NCBI RefSeq assembly: GCF_000218485.1
Contig: NZ_AFPB01000059.1
Location: forward strand, 40,865 to 104,864
From: Aquimarina agarivorans
GTDB lineage: Bacteria; Bacteroidota; Bacteroidia; Flavobacteriales; Flavobacteriaceae
Reading direction: 5' to 3'
DNA: 64,000 nucleotides
The position numbers and the translations under genes are program-made. A model generated the notes under the pieces. It was given only the letters and a program-made list of their open reading frames with translations. It made no database searches and was not told where the DNA came from. Below, piece by piece: positions 28,762-37,540 of the stretch (the first letter of the stretch is position 1; each line of letters opens with the position of its first letter).

Positions 28762-29820
28762 TTAGATATTTTTAGCTAACCAATCACCAACTTCACTTGT
28801 TTTATAGGCTTTTCCACCTGCAGCTAAATCTTCTGTAACTACTGCTTCGGCTAAAGATTTATTAACCACAGCACGAATAGCTTCAGCTTCTTCTTTTAAA
28901 TTAAAGGCGTCCTCAAACATCATTGCGGCAGATAAAACAGTCGCTAATGGGTTTGCAATATCTTTACCAGCAGCCTGAGGATATGATCCATGAATAGGTT
29001 CGTATAATGATGTTTTTTCGCCCACAGAGGCAGAAGGCATTAAGCCCATTGAACCAGAAATTACTGAAGCTTCATCGGTTAAAATATCACCAAACAAATT
29101 TTCGGTAATTAAAACATCATAGCTATTAGGCCACTGAACTAAACGCATAGCTACAGCATCTACAAATTCATAAGAAACCTCCACTTCAGGATAGTCTTTT
29201 TCCATTGCTTGAACAGTTTCCCTCCATAATCTTGAAGTTTCAAGTACGTTTGCCTTGTCAACACAACAAAGTTTTTTTGAACGTGTCATTGCCAATTCAA
29301 AACCTTTTTTAGCTAATCGTTGTACCTCAGCTCTTGTGTACACACAATTGTCAAAGGCAGTATCTCCACCATCTTTTCTTCCTTTTTCACCAAAATAAAT
29401 ACCACCAGTTAGCTCTCGTAAAAAAACTAAGTCAGTACCTTTAATACGCTCTTCTTTTAAAGGTGATTTGTCAATTAATGAAGGAAATGTAAATGTTGGA
29501 CGCACGTTAGCAAATAGCCCTAATTTTTTACGCATTTTTAGTAAACCTTGCTCAGGACGTACTTTTGCAGAAGGGTCGTTATCAAAACGCGGGTGTCCAA
29601 TAGCACCAAAAAGAACCGCATCGGCAGCAACACAAATATCATGAGTTTCATCAGGATATGGCGTTCCAACTGCATCAATTGCAGCTGCACCAGTAAGGGC
29701 AGGTGTCCAGCTAATTTCATGGTTAAACTTAGTAGCCACTGCGTCACAAACTTTTACAGCTTGATCAATAACTTCAGGTCCAATACCGTCACCGGCAAGT
29801 AGTGCTATATTTAATTTCAT
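28762..29820 (-). CDS. leuB: 3-isopropylmalate dehydrogenase
   Basis: Oxidises and decarboxylates 3-isopropylmalate with NAD+ in leucine biosynthesis. The 352-residue protein starts MKLNIALLAGDGIGPEVIDQ and contains FLRELTGGIYFGEKG, the catalytic-loop YTRAEVQRLAKKGFELA, ENLFGDILTDEASVISGSMG (divalent metal aspartates) and EPIHGSYPQAAGKDIANPLA (NAD+ binding, LeuB type). The other leu genes are not next to it here. A good -7 box lies 30 bp upstream and a terminator follows, so it looks like a single-gene transcription unit. Confidence 0.96.
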   Translation of the reverse strand: MKLNIALLAGDGIGPEVIDQAVKVCDAVATKFNHEISWTPALTGAAAIDAVGTPYPDETHDICVAADAVLFGAIGHPRFDNDPSAKVRPEQGLLKMRKKLGLFANVRPTFTFPSLIDKSPLKEERIKGTDLVFLRELTGGIYFGEKGRKDGGDTAFDNCVYTRAEVQRLAKKGFELAMTRSKKLCCVDKANVLETSRLWRETVQAMEKDYPEVEVSYEFVDAVAMRLVQWPNSYDVLITENLFGDILTDEASVISGSMGLMPSASVGEKTSLYEPIHGSYPQAAGKDIANPLATVLSAAMMFEDAFNLKEEAEAIRAVVNKSLAEAVVTEDLAAGGKAYKTSEVGDWLAKNI

Positions 29821-29849
29821 TTTATGTTCATTTGAATTTTAATTCGCTG

Positions 29850-29857
29850 CAAATATA
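29850..29857 (-). promoter_or_regulatory. Probable -7 box (TATATTTG) of leuB
   Basis: On the minus strand TATATTTG is an exact match to the Bacteroidota -7 consensus, placing the transcript start about 23 bp before the leuB ATG. The -33 element is not clear. Confidence 0.5.
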
Positions 29858-29940
29858 CTTTTTTTCTTTCTTTATAAATACTATTAAAAACTGTCTATTT
29901 TCTAAAGCGCAGGATTAAATTTTAATAGATCCACTAGTAA

Positions 29941-29993
29941 TACGGGTTCTTAATTCTAATTACTCAAATAATATTTAGTCATATTTTGTTTTA
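29941..29993 (+). repeat. Dispersed intergenic repeat (53 bp), copy 1
   Basis: Starting TACGGGTTCTTAATTC, this aligns without gaps to 54917-54969, sharing the core ACTCAAATAA and the TTTTGTTT end. It lies just after the DUF4249 stop codon. Confidence 0.5.
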
Positions 29994-30842
29994 TTCATAA
30001 GTGTACACTTCGGTATCCACCTCGCCTAATCTAAAATAGCCAAATGGTCTATTTTCAGGGTTGGTAACATTGATACAGTTGCCTATAGCAGCGGCTGGGG
30101 CAAGTGCAAATGGACCAGTATTAGGTTCAGCTTGTTGCGTTAAAATTTCAAAATAGTCGTGATACTGCCGGCTAATACCAAATAATTTCAGTTCAATAAC
30201 ATCGCCAGAAGCAAATTCTCTGATTTCGTCTTCATTTTCAGTGCTAGTGAACTCGCTGCTAAGAATAATTTCTATTTCATTTCCATTCTGAAATTCGTCA
30301 CTACCAAAGCCAAAACTTTTTCTTTCCTGAAAATTGGGTAAGTAATTGACCAAGTAAAAATTATTTGCTTCAGCAGGATCGTCAAAGGTAAAAGCAATTA
30401 CAGGAATTTCTTCATCTGCAATATCTTCAATACGTTGGCTAACGTCTGTAATCGGAGTAACGGGAATCATTTTTTCTACAGCAGTGTACTCCTCATTTTT
30501 ATAAGTAATAGAAAGGGTGTAAGTGGCGTCAATTTCAGGGACAAAATCAGAAGTTTGGTAAATGCCAGGCGTATCCGCAGCTTCTGTAAAATTAATGACG
30601 GTGCCATTTTCATGCGTAATACTAACTGTAGCATTGGTAGCATTAATTACTTCTTCTTTAAAAAAGGAAGACGATTCGCGTAACACAATTTGCTGTTCGT
30701 TACCAGCCGTTCCTTTTTCCCAATTGATCAAAGCTTCAATAACCAGCTTAGGTGCGTCATCTTGTAATTTAATATCCACCACATCATCGCATGCGGTACA
30801 CAAAGCTAAAAATAATCCAAGGTATATATATAATGACTTCAT
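29991..30842 (-). CDS. DUF4249 domain-containing lipoprotein
   Basis: A 283-residue lipoprotein (signal MKSLYIYLGLFLALCTACDD, cysteine 18) starting with the typical DUF4249 stretch DVVDIKLQDDAPKLVIEALI and containing TYTLSITYKNEEYTA. DUF4249 proteins are encoded next to TonB-dependent receptors in Bacteroidota and are thought to act as surface partners in uptake. Here the gene starts 3 bp after the receptor stop codon, so the two are one operon. The transported substrate is unknown. Confidence 0.88.
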   Translation of the reverse strand: MKSLYIYLGLFLALCTACDDVVDIKLQDDAPKLVIEALINWEKGTAGNEQQIVLRESSSFFKEEVINATNATVSITHENGTVINFTEAADTPGIYQTSDFVPEIDATYTLSITYKNEEYTAVEKMIPVTPITDVSQRIEDIADEEIPVIAFTFDDPAEANNFYLVNYLPNFQERKSFGFGSDEFQNGNEIEIILSSEFTSTENEDEIREFASGDVIELKLFGISRQYHDYFEILTQQAEPNTGPFALAPAAAIGNCINVTNPENRPFGYFRLGEVDTEVYTYE

Positions 30843-30845
30843 AGC

Positions 30846-33211
30846 TTAAAATTTAAAATTATACGTAATTGCAGGAATTACCGATCCAAAAATAGAAGTT
30901 CGGCGAGCCTCGTTTAATCCTGTTTCTTGATTTTTCGAAAAATTGATTGAAGAGGCATTTCGGCGTGCATAAAGGTTGTACAAACCAAACACCCATTCAC
31001 TTTTCCATTTTCGAATTCGTTTTTTTTGCGGGGTCAGTGTTGCTGATATGTCCAAACGGTGGTAATCAGGCAAGCGCTCTTCAAAACGCGAAGTAAAGCT
31101 GGGTACCGTAATATCATCAAAAAAATATTGACCAGAAGGATAAGTAGTTGGTCTGCCCGTTTGATAAACAAAATTGACGCCAAAATCCCATTTTTTTGAT
31201 AAATTATAAAGAGCAGTTATTGATAAATCATGGGTTCGATCAAAAGGCGTATTGTACCAATCGCCGTTATTGATTCCAACTTCGGTAACATTTCGACCTG
31301 GAGTGCGTTGTTCCGATTTTGCTAAGGTATATGCAAACCATCCGGTAAGTTTTCCTGTATTTTTTTCAATAATAATTCAATGCCATAAGCACGCATTTCG
31401 CCAATTAAAATATCGGTTTCAATTTCATTATTTGCAATAAGGTCCGCTCCGTCAATATAATCAATCCTATTGTCCGTGGATTTAAAGTATACTTCGGTTT
31501 CTAATGAAAACGTATTGTCCGCTAAGTTTTTAAAAAAACCTAACGCAAACTGATCCGAAATTTGTGGGTCAATATATTTTCCGCTTGGCGCCCACACATC
31601 CAAAGGAGTAGGGGAATTAGTGTTCGAAATCAAATGAATGTACTGATTCATCCGTTGGTAACTTGCCTTAAATGAGGTATTGTCATTTAGCTGATACGAT
31701 GCTGCAAAACGAGGTTCCAAGCCGTCAAAGGAAGCTATAACATCATTTTTGTCAAAATTTTCAGTACCAATAGCTGTTGCGCTGCTGTACACCTCAGTAA
31801 TTGGGTTGTATGTAACTGGTAAATCATCCTGATATATATTTAATGGCTGTCCGCCTAAACGGTAAAATAAACTGTACCTCAAACCATATTCCAAAAACAG
31901 CTTTGGCGTTACTTTATGGTTTATGCTGAGGTAACCCGCAGGTTCAAATGCTCTTTTTTTATCCAGTTGATCAGCATTAATGGAGGATTCGGAGGTAGTA
32001 GGTGTAATTTCGCCTGGATTAAAATTATAGAACAGTCCGTTAAAGCCAAATTTAAATTTCAGTTTGTCATTGTAGTAGTAGCTTAAGTCATATTTCAAAT
32101 TCGTGTTTTGTATGGAAGATAACCAATCAAAATCTAAAAAATCAAAACCCAATTCATAGTCATACTTACTATAAATAAACGATAAATTGGAAAAAAGCTT
32201 GTCCGAAAATAAGTGATTCCAACGTAAATTAAACGTATTATTACCGTAATCATTAGTCAATAAATTGGCAATTTCAAAATTGTCATTTCCAAAATATCCT
32301 GACAGGTACAAGCGGTTGTTAGCATTCAATTGATGCGAAATTTTGGCGTTAATATCATAAAAACCAACGCGACTTTCAATATTTGCAAGTTTCAAAAATA
32401 AGTTAGCATAGGAAGTCCTACCAGCCAATAAAAATGAACCTTTTTCCTTTACCGTAGGCCCTTCAATTAACAATCGGCTGGAAATAAGTCCTACCCCACC
32501 ATTAAAATGGAATTCTTTATTATTTCCGTCCTTTTGTCGGGCATCCAAAATAGAAGAAACGCGACCGCCATACTGTGCAGGAATACCCCCTTTGTATAGT
32601 TTAATATCCTTTATAGCATCAGCATTAAAAACAGAAAAGAAACCAAACAAATGCGATGTATTGTACAATGGCGCTTCATCCAATAGCACTAAGTTTTGAT
32701 CCGCTGCGCCACCACGAACGTTAAATCCCGAAGCACCTTCGCCACTATTTGTAACCCCTGGTAGTAATTGAATGATTTTTAAAATATCCACCTCGCCCAA
32801 AACCACAGGTGTTTTTTTAATCGTTTTTGCGCTTAATTTGTTAACACTCATTTGCGGCGTGCGAACATTAGTTTTGTTGTTGGAAACCACCACTTCATTT
32901 AGCGCAACCGTTTCTTCCTCTAATTCCAGATTAAGCTTGGTGTTTTCATTCAGGTTTACCTGTTTTTCCGTGCTTTTGTAACCCAAATAGCTTATGGAAA
33001 CAGTATAGTCATTTTGCGGAGCCGTTATGGAATAAAAACCATATTCATTAGTAACCGTTCCCCTATCCGTTCCGTTCAAAATAATGTTTACTCCGTAAAG
33101 TGTTTCCCCATTTTTTTGATCTTTAATAGTTCCGCTTAAAGTAAATTGTTGCGCAGTTAAAAAAGAGAATCCACAACAAAAAAATACAAGTAGCAATAGT
33201 TTGTGCCTCAT
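30846..33211 (-). pseudogene. TonB-dependent receptor with carboxypeptidase-regulatory-like domain, frameshifted at a T7 run
   Basis: Outer-membrane active transporter. Signal peptide (residues 1-20), CarboxypepD_reg-like domain (about 22-110), plug domain (about 125-230; VLGEVDILKIIQLLPGV, GFNVRGGAADQNLVLLDEAPLYN) and beta-barrel. The frame stops at 31322 after LLLKKIQENLPDG, but the next frame carries the rest of the barrel without break to 30846 (LTGWFAYTLAKSEQRTPG ... AITYNFKF). Adding one base to the run of seven T at 31360-31366 restores a protein of about 788 aa. The final residues, ending in aromatic F, look like a normal barrel end. Upstream it faces the REP-like and palindrome-rich region. 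Confidence 0.88.
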
Positions 33212-33383
33212 AAACGCGATGGTTAAAGTTAATTAGTTATCAAATAGTAAGTTGTCCGTCAAAATTATTCAATGAGTTGGATTGTAATTTTTTTTGACGA
33301 TGAATATTAACATCATGTCTGTGAAATTAACAGTTTTGTAACAAGAATATTGTACTTTAAGCGCAAAGTTTATGTTATCATTT

Positions 33384-33470
33384 GGGCGCGCCCTACAGGT
33401 CGGGCTTTTCAATACAATTCCTCGCACTTCCTACGTCAGGCTGTGGGATTTCCATTACAATCCCTCGCGC
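33384..33470 (+). repeat. REP-like intergenic repeat, copy A
   Basis: Begins TTTGGGCGCGCCC...GGTCGGGCTTTT and ends ACAATCCCTCGCGC, locally much richer in G+C than its surroundings. The same start and end patterns occur at 62807-62911. I have seen similar GGGCG...GGTCGGG...CCCTCACGC blocks between genes in Flavobacteria. Function is unknown. Confidence 0.55.
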
Positions 33471-33572
33471 AAAAAAAATCAGATTAAAATATTGAAGTTC
33501 AGTTTTTTTTAGATAGTGGAACTGTATAAATTTTATTTTTCAGAATTTTAAGTGTACTGTTTAATAAAGCTG

Positions 33573-33611
33573 CATTTTAATTCGGTAAATTCATATAGGT
33601 AATGGTATTAT
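33573..33611 (+). repeat. 39-bp dispersed repeat, copy A (inverted copy at 63910-63948)
   Basis: Starts CATTTTAATTCGGTAAATTC and ends GGTAATGGTATTAT. The reverse complement of 63910-63948 matches it over all 39 bases except one (T versus C). Both copies are intergenic. Confidence 0.8.
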
Positions 33612-33640
33612 TGGAGTAAATGCAACGATTGGTTATATCC

Positions 33641-33664
33641 CACGTCGACGTGAGCGTCACGCTC
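33641..33664. repeat. GC-rich palindromes: CACGTCGACGTG and GAGCG-TCA-CGCTC
   Basis: A perfect 12-bp palindrome (33641-33652) runs directly into a 5-bp-stem hairpin (33652-33664) followed by GTGAACCTAAGCAAAG. The right half, ACGCTCGTGAA, is repeated at the second hairpin 33826-33846. Confidence 0.6.
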
Positions 33665-33705
33665 GTGAACCTAAGCAAAGAACGCAAAAGTAATAAGTGA
33701 ATAAT

Positions 33706-33816
33706 GTGATAAAAGTTGTTTCAGGGTTAATAATTGATCCAATTGATCATAAATATAGTAGTGCTATAAATTATGGAAATGATGCCCCTATTATTTTAAA
33801 AATTGATTTGAATTAG
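33706..33816 (+). CDS. Very small open frame or gene remnant between two hairpins
   Basis: GTG-started frame of 36 codons (VIKVVSGLIIDPIDHKYSSA...). The composition looks protein-like but no family is recognised, and no ribosome-binding site or ATG is present. It could be the tail of a lost gene. The two flanking hairpins share sequence. Low confidence. Confidence 0.2.
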   Translation: MIKVVSGLIIDPIDHKYSSAINYGNDAPIILKIDLN

Positions 33817-33825
33817 CTTTTAAAG

Positions 33826-33846
33826 TCACGAGCGAAACGCTCGTGA
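33826..33846. repeat. Perfect hairpin TCACGAGCG-AAA-CGCTCGTGA
   Basis: A 9-bp perfect stem with a 3-base loop, 110 bp upstream of the TssD effector gene. It shares ACGCTCGTGAA and a following AAGCAAAG with the palindrome at 33641-33664. It has no T run, so it is not a typical terminator. Confidence 0.65.
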
Positions 33847-33958
33847 AAGCAAAGGGGGGATGGCTAATTAAAATTTTGTTCGTTATACTGTTTAATAGTA
33901 TAGGTTATTATAAATCATAAAATAACCTATATTTGGTTCAAAACTAAGCATTAACCAA

Positions 33959-35977
33959 ATGACGCACGCCTATCTTTATTTAGATGATAAAAAATACCGG
34001 CTACTAAATTTTAACTTTAGTTTTAATCAACGTACAGGAATAAATAATAAGCCTACTGGTATAACTACCGGAGGGCAAATAAATATTACTTTAGAAACTT
34101 CTAAAGATGTAACTATGTTTGAGTGGACTGCTCATCATAATATGCAAAAAAACGGGCGTATTGAACTCATGAGCCGGGATGGAATGCAAATTGATTTTAA
34201 ATTGGAATTTGCCAATGCTTATGCAACCTCTGCTACTAATTTTTATACGGCAGACACTTCGCAACCTATGCACCACACGGTGCTAATTACCCCAGGAATA
34301 CTTCGTTTTAACGGTGATAATGATATTATATTTAAACAAACTTGGGACGATGGTACTGCATTTAATGAGCAACCTAAACCAATTAGCAGTAGGGATAATA
34401 CAACCCCCGAAATAAAAAGCATACAATGGGTAAACAGCGATACCGAAGAACAGAATATAAAAGAAATCGGCTACAAAGAAAACCTAAGTTTACTCGCTGC
34501 AATTAATAACCCCGAAGGCAATAGCGTTACCATTACTTTAGAAAAAGAAGACGGCAGCGAATTCAGCGAAGGTGAAAAAGTACTCACGTTTACAGAAACG
34601 CTAGATGATGCTGGTATCGTAGAACTCACCCCAACCGAAATCAAGGAACAGTGGGAAGCTTTTAAAACCAATGATATTGATAAACTGGTTGCCAAAGTTA
34701 CTCACGCAGAGGCCAGCAAAAAAAGTAGTGCATTGCAACTTAAGCCAAGTCCACAAGTAATTGTAAACTTTAGACCACACAGCGGTTGGCAAGGGGAGTT
34801 TGGGTTTGATTGGATGCGGGTAAAAGATACTTTGTTAGGTGGTGATGTAGATTACAAGCAGCATGTAGGGAGTTATGGAGCAATTTCTGCGACCAAACCA
34901 GGAGCTGTATTTACCCCTAAAAACTATTCTAAGTTAAAAGCTGAATATACTCCTAACAATTTGAATGGAAGAAAAGACGCTTCGGGTAACGTAATTAAAT
35001 ATTATACGCCTTGGCTTTCTATTTACAGGGAACCAAATATAGCGACACCACCTTTTGCAGAGTTAGAAGTAAATATTGAGGTAACAGCCAAACCTGACGA
35101 AGCCTATATTGAATTTTCAAAAAAACATTTTGATATCAAAGGAGCAACTGATTCTCCAAACGATCAAAACTTAAGACAATATAAATTTCCTTCGGCTGCT
35201 TTGGCTAAAACTACTCCTGGTAACCCCAATAGTGGAAGTGTTAAATTAGAATGCTTACATACATTTCCTAAAGATGAAGTAATAAAAGTTTGGGCTGTAA
35301 ATAAAAAAAGCGATGGTACTATGGGTACGCCAATACTATCCGGGTTACTAAACGTTAAGGCGAATAGTAAAGCGAATCGTTATAAGGCGGATATTGTTTT
35401 TGTTGAGGTTTGGACTAAATTAGGTGCAAGTGTAAAAAAAGCAAATCCAATTGGAAGAGAAGCCGAATTAGAAAAATACATGAAACAAGCTTTAGCAAAA
35501 CCTAATTTTGAAACAGTAAGTTTGGATTTATCGTCAGATTCTACTTTCAATAGCCGTTTTAGTTCAAGAGGTAGTATACCAAAAAATGAAGCAAAAAGTG
35601 ATGCAATCCAAGATTATTTAATTGATGCTCTATACAACCAATACGATCCTTTAAAGAAAAATTATAGAAGACATTATAAAATATTCTTTATAAATGAAAA
35701 TGCGCATGGTTTATACGGAAGGTCTTATGGAATACCATCTATTAAAAGATCAGTCGTGGTTTATGCTGTTGGTTTTAGAGATAGTACTCTAGCACATGAA
35801 AGTTTTCATGCAATGGGATTACATCATAGTTTTGATAATAATAGTAAACATGTTTTTGAATTTCAGAAAACAGATAATATTATGGATTATTCTGATATTG
35901 CAACCCCTTCTATATCGGTAATAGCTACATGGAAGTGGCAGTGGCAATCGTTAGTTAATAATTTAGATAAAGAATAA
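33959..35977 (+). CDS. TssD (Hcp)-fused metzincin-like metalloprotease, probable type VI secretion effector
   Basis: A 672-residue three-part protein. Residues about 1-125 match the Bacteroidota T6SS tube protein TssD (AYLYLDDKKYRLL, GGQINITLETSKD, FEWTAHHNMQKNGRIELMSRDG). A middle linker (about 145-480) has immunoglobulin-like character and the stretch WQGEFGFDWMRVKD. The C-terminal domain has HESFHAMGLHH (zinc ligands H613, H617, H623; catalytic E614) and a Met-turn DNIMDYS (M642), the metzincin signature. There is no signal peptide, as expected for delivery as a tube subunit. A lipoprotein gene starts 5 bp later, the place of an immunity gene. The substrate is unknown; effector function is inferred from architecture. 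Confidence 0.85.
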   Translation: MTHAYLYLDDKKYRLLNFNFSFNQRTGINNKPTGITTGGQINITLETSKDVTMFEWTAHHNMQKNGRIELMSRDGMQIDFKLEFANAYATSATNFYTADTSQPMHHTVLITPGILRFNGDNDIIFKQTWDDGTAFNEQPKPISSRDNTTPEIKSIQWVNSDTEEQNIKEIGYKENLSLLAAINNPEGNSVTITLEKEDGSEFSEGEKVLTFTETLDDAGIVELTPTEIKEQWEAFKTNDIDKLVAKVTHAEASKKSSALQLKPSPQVIVNFRPHSGWQGEFGFDWMRVKDTLLGGDVDYKQHVGSYGAISATKPGAVFTPKNYSKLKAEYTPNNLNGRKDASGNVIKYYTPWLSIYREPNIATPPFAELEVNIEVTAKPDEAYIEFSKKHFDIKGATDSPNDQNLRQYKFPSAALAKTTPGNPNSGSVKLECLHTFPKDEVIKVWAVNKKSDGTMGTPILSGLLNVKANSKANRYKADIVFVEVWTKLGASVKKANPIGREAELEKYMKQALAKPNFETVSLDLSSDSTFNSRFSSRGSIPKNEAKSDAIQDYLIDALYNQYDPLKKNYRRHYKIFFINENAHGLYGRSYGIPSIKRSVVVYAVGFRDSTLAHESFHAMGLHHSFDNNSKHVFEFQKTDNIMDYSDIATPSISVIATWKWQWQSLVNNLDKE

Positions 35978-35981
35978 AGTT

Positions 35982-36584
35982 ATGAAAGTTATTTTTCTAA
36001 TATTAATTTTATTGAATACAGGATGTGTTGGACAAAATAAAAATGGTTCTACTCCAAAAAAAAATCATAATAATATAATGGATACATTTGATATAATTGA
36101 ATTTAACAAATATAAAGACGAATCTAAAACTTATGAATACTCATTGAAAGATGGTAGAAAAGTTACTCAATTTGGCGATGATAAAGGTGGGTATTACGAA
36201 TATACAGATATAAAAAATATTCCAAAATTTAAGAAATATAAAGAATTTTATAGTTCTGGAGTCTTAAAAGTAAAAGGGAAAATTTATGAAAATGATTTTG
36301 CGTTAGGGGTTTGGGAATATTATGATGAAGATGGTAATTTAGAAAAAAAAGTAAATTACGATAAACCTTTCAAATATAATTGGGGAAATATTCTAGATTT
36401 TATTAAAAAGAACAAAATTGACATTTTTAAAAATACTACTCACATATCAAGAAATTCAGAAAATACTCCCCCTATTTGGCAAGTAACTTGGCAATACGAC
36501 AACACAAGATTAAAGTCAATCACGATTAATGGTATTACGGGAGAAATCATTGAAGAAAAGTTTGATACTATGGAAAAACTTTAA
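35982..36584 (+). CDS. Probable immunity lipoprotein 1 (MORN/YwqK-like repeats)
   Basis: A 200-residue lipoprotein (MKVIFLILILLNTGCVGQ, cysteine 15), so it should face the periplasm. The middle has MORN/YwqK-like repeats (YKEFYSSGVLKVKGKIYEN, GVWEYYDEDGNLEKKV), followed by YDKPFKYNW and a terminal NGITGEIIEE motif shared with the three downstream paralogues. It starts 5 bp after the TssD-protease stop, with the junction AAAGAATAAAGTTATG. Position, export to the compartment where a T6SS protease would act, and paralogues beside a second toxin tip support an immunity role. No biochemical evidence is available from sequence. Confidence 0.75.
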   Translation: MKVIFLILILLNTGCVGQNKNGSTPKKNHNNIMDTFDIIEFNKYKDESKTYEYSLKDGRKVTQFGDDKGGYYEYTDIKNIPKFKKYKEFYSSGVLKVKGKIYENDFALGVWEYYDEDGNLEKKVNYDKPFKYNWGNILDFIKKNKIDIFKNTTHISRNSENTPPIWQVTWQYDNTRLKSITINGITGEIIEEKFDTMEKL

Positions 36585-36657
36585 TTCATATATTTTAGTT
36601 TTCTAATTATTCTTTCTTATTAGAACCAAAAAAATACTTGATAATACTGTAATATAA

Positions 36658-36924
36658 AAATATTATCAAGGGTATAATGGTGCTGCCAAAACAGTCAATT
36701 GTAAAGAAGTCGTATTGTACAACACTCATAATACCTTTACAACAACGCACGAAATTTTACATGCCATGGGGTTAGAGCACAGTTTTAGTAATAAGAGCAA
36801 ACATACCTTCGAAATTAAAAAAACGGACAACATCATGGATTATTCTCATAATGTAGGGATCAATCGTGTTAGTACCTGGCGTTGGCAATGGAAAAAAATT
36901 CAACCTAATGTTACCAAAGAATAA
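36658..36924 (+). pseudogene. Orphan metzincin toxin tip (headless C-terminal domain)
   Basis: An open frame of 88 codons encodes only the C-terminal protease part: KYYQGYNGAAKTVNCKEVVL, then HEILHAMGLEH (complete HExxHxxGxxH), and Met-turn DNIMDYS, ending WQWKKIQPNVTKE. It aligns along its length with the end of the 33959 effector but is clearly diverged. A stop at 36655-36657 precedes it, and there is no TssD domain, no ATG before the zinc motif, and no evident promoter. It is followed after 3 bp by its own immunity-type gene with the same AAAGAATAAAGT junction as the full effector. This is the pattern of displaced toxin tips in polymorphic toxin loci. Confidence 0.8.
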
Positions 36925-36927
36925 AGT

Positions 36928-37536
36928 ATGAGATTATTACATATTATACTATCCGTGTTTATATGCTTTTCTTGCAGAGGTCAAGAAAGCAGACAGAATA
37001 ATACAACACAAAAAGACACCACAATGACTACAGAAAAATTTGATATAGCAACATTCGAAAAAAATAAAATTAATACTGAATACAATTTTGTTTTAGATGA
37101 TGGAACTAAAGTGAGACAAGTTGAAGGAGAAAATGATTATTCCGTTTACGAATACCCAGCACCTCCCGAATTATTTATGACTTTCAAAAGGTTTTATAAG
37201 AGCAATAAAAGTTTAGAGCAACATGTGATTAGGTTTCCTAATAGATTTTTAAAAAAAAGATTGGAATATGATAAAGAAGGAAAATTAGTCGAAGCAGTTG
37301 ATTATGACAAACCCTTTAAATTTTCTTTTGAACAATTATTAGAATTAATCAAAAAAGAAAAAGATACCATTGATCTATTCGATAAAAATACAACTATAGG
37401 TAGAGGGAGTGACGAAAAAGGAACTGACTGGTACATAACTTACAAAAAAGTACCCATGCGCCGAGAAGTGATAAAGGTAGATGGTATTACAGGAGAAATT
37501 TTAGAACGCAGTCATTACTCACATTTAGACAATTAA
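36928..37536 (+). CDS. Probable immunity lipoprotein 2
   Basis: A 202-residue lipoprotein (MRLLHIILSVFICFSCRGQ, cysteine 16), intact. It is paralogous to lipoprotein 1: EKFDIATFEKNK, FVLDDGTKVRQ, KRFYKSNKSLEQH, YDKEGKLVEAVDYDKPF and the ending VDGITGEILERSHYSHLDN. Its placement 3 bp after the orphan toxin tip suggests it matches that tip rather than the full-length effector. The next copy downstream shares an almost identical C-terminus, so these two are recent duplicates. Confidence 0.72.
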   Translation: MRLLHIILSVFICFSCRGQESRQNNTTQKDTTMTTEKFDIATFEKNKINTEYNFVLDDGTKVRQVEGENDYSVYEYPAPPELFMTFKRFYKSNKSLEQHVIRFPNRFLKKRLEYDKEGKLVEAVDYDKPFKFSFEQLLELIKKEKDTIDLFDKNTTIGRGSDEKGTDWYITYKKVPMRREVIKVDGITGEILERSHYSHLDN

Positions 37537-37540
37537 GAAG

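Larger units (their letters stand above)
33212..33958. other. 747-bp repeat-rich intergenic region before the TssD effector
   Basis: Holds several separate elements: a REP-like repeat (33384-33470), one arm of a 39-bp dispersed inverted repeat (33573-33611), two GC-rich hairpins (33641-33664 and 33826-33846) and a 36-codon open frame between them. No full gene is seen. Confidence 0.7.
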
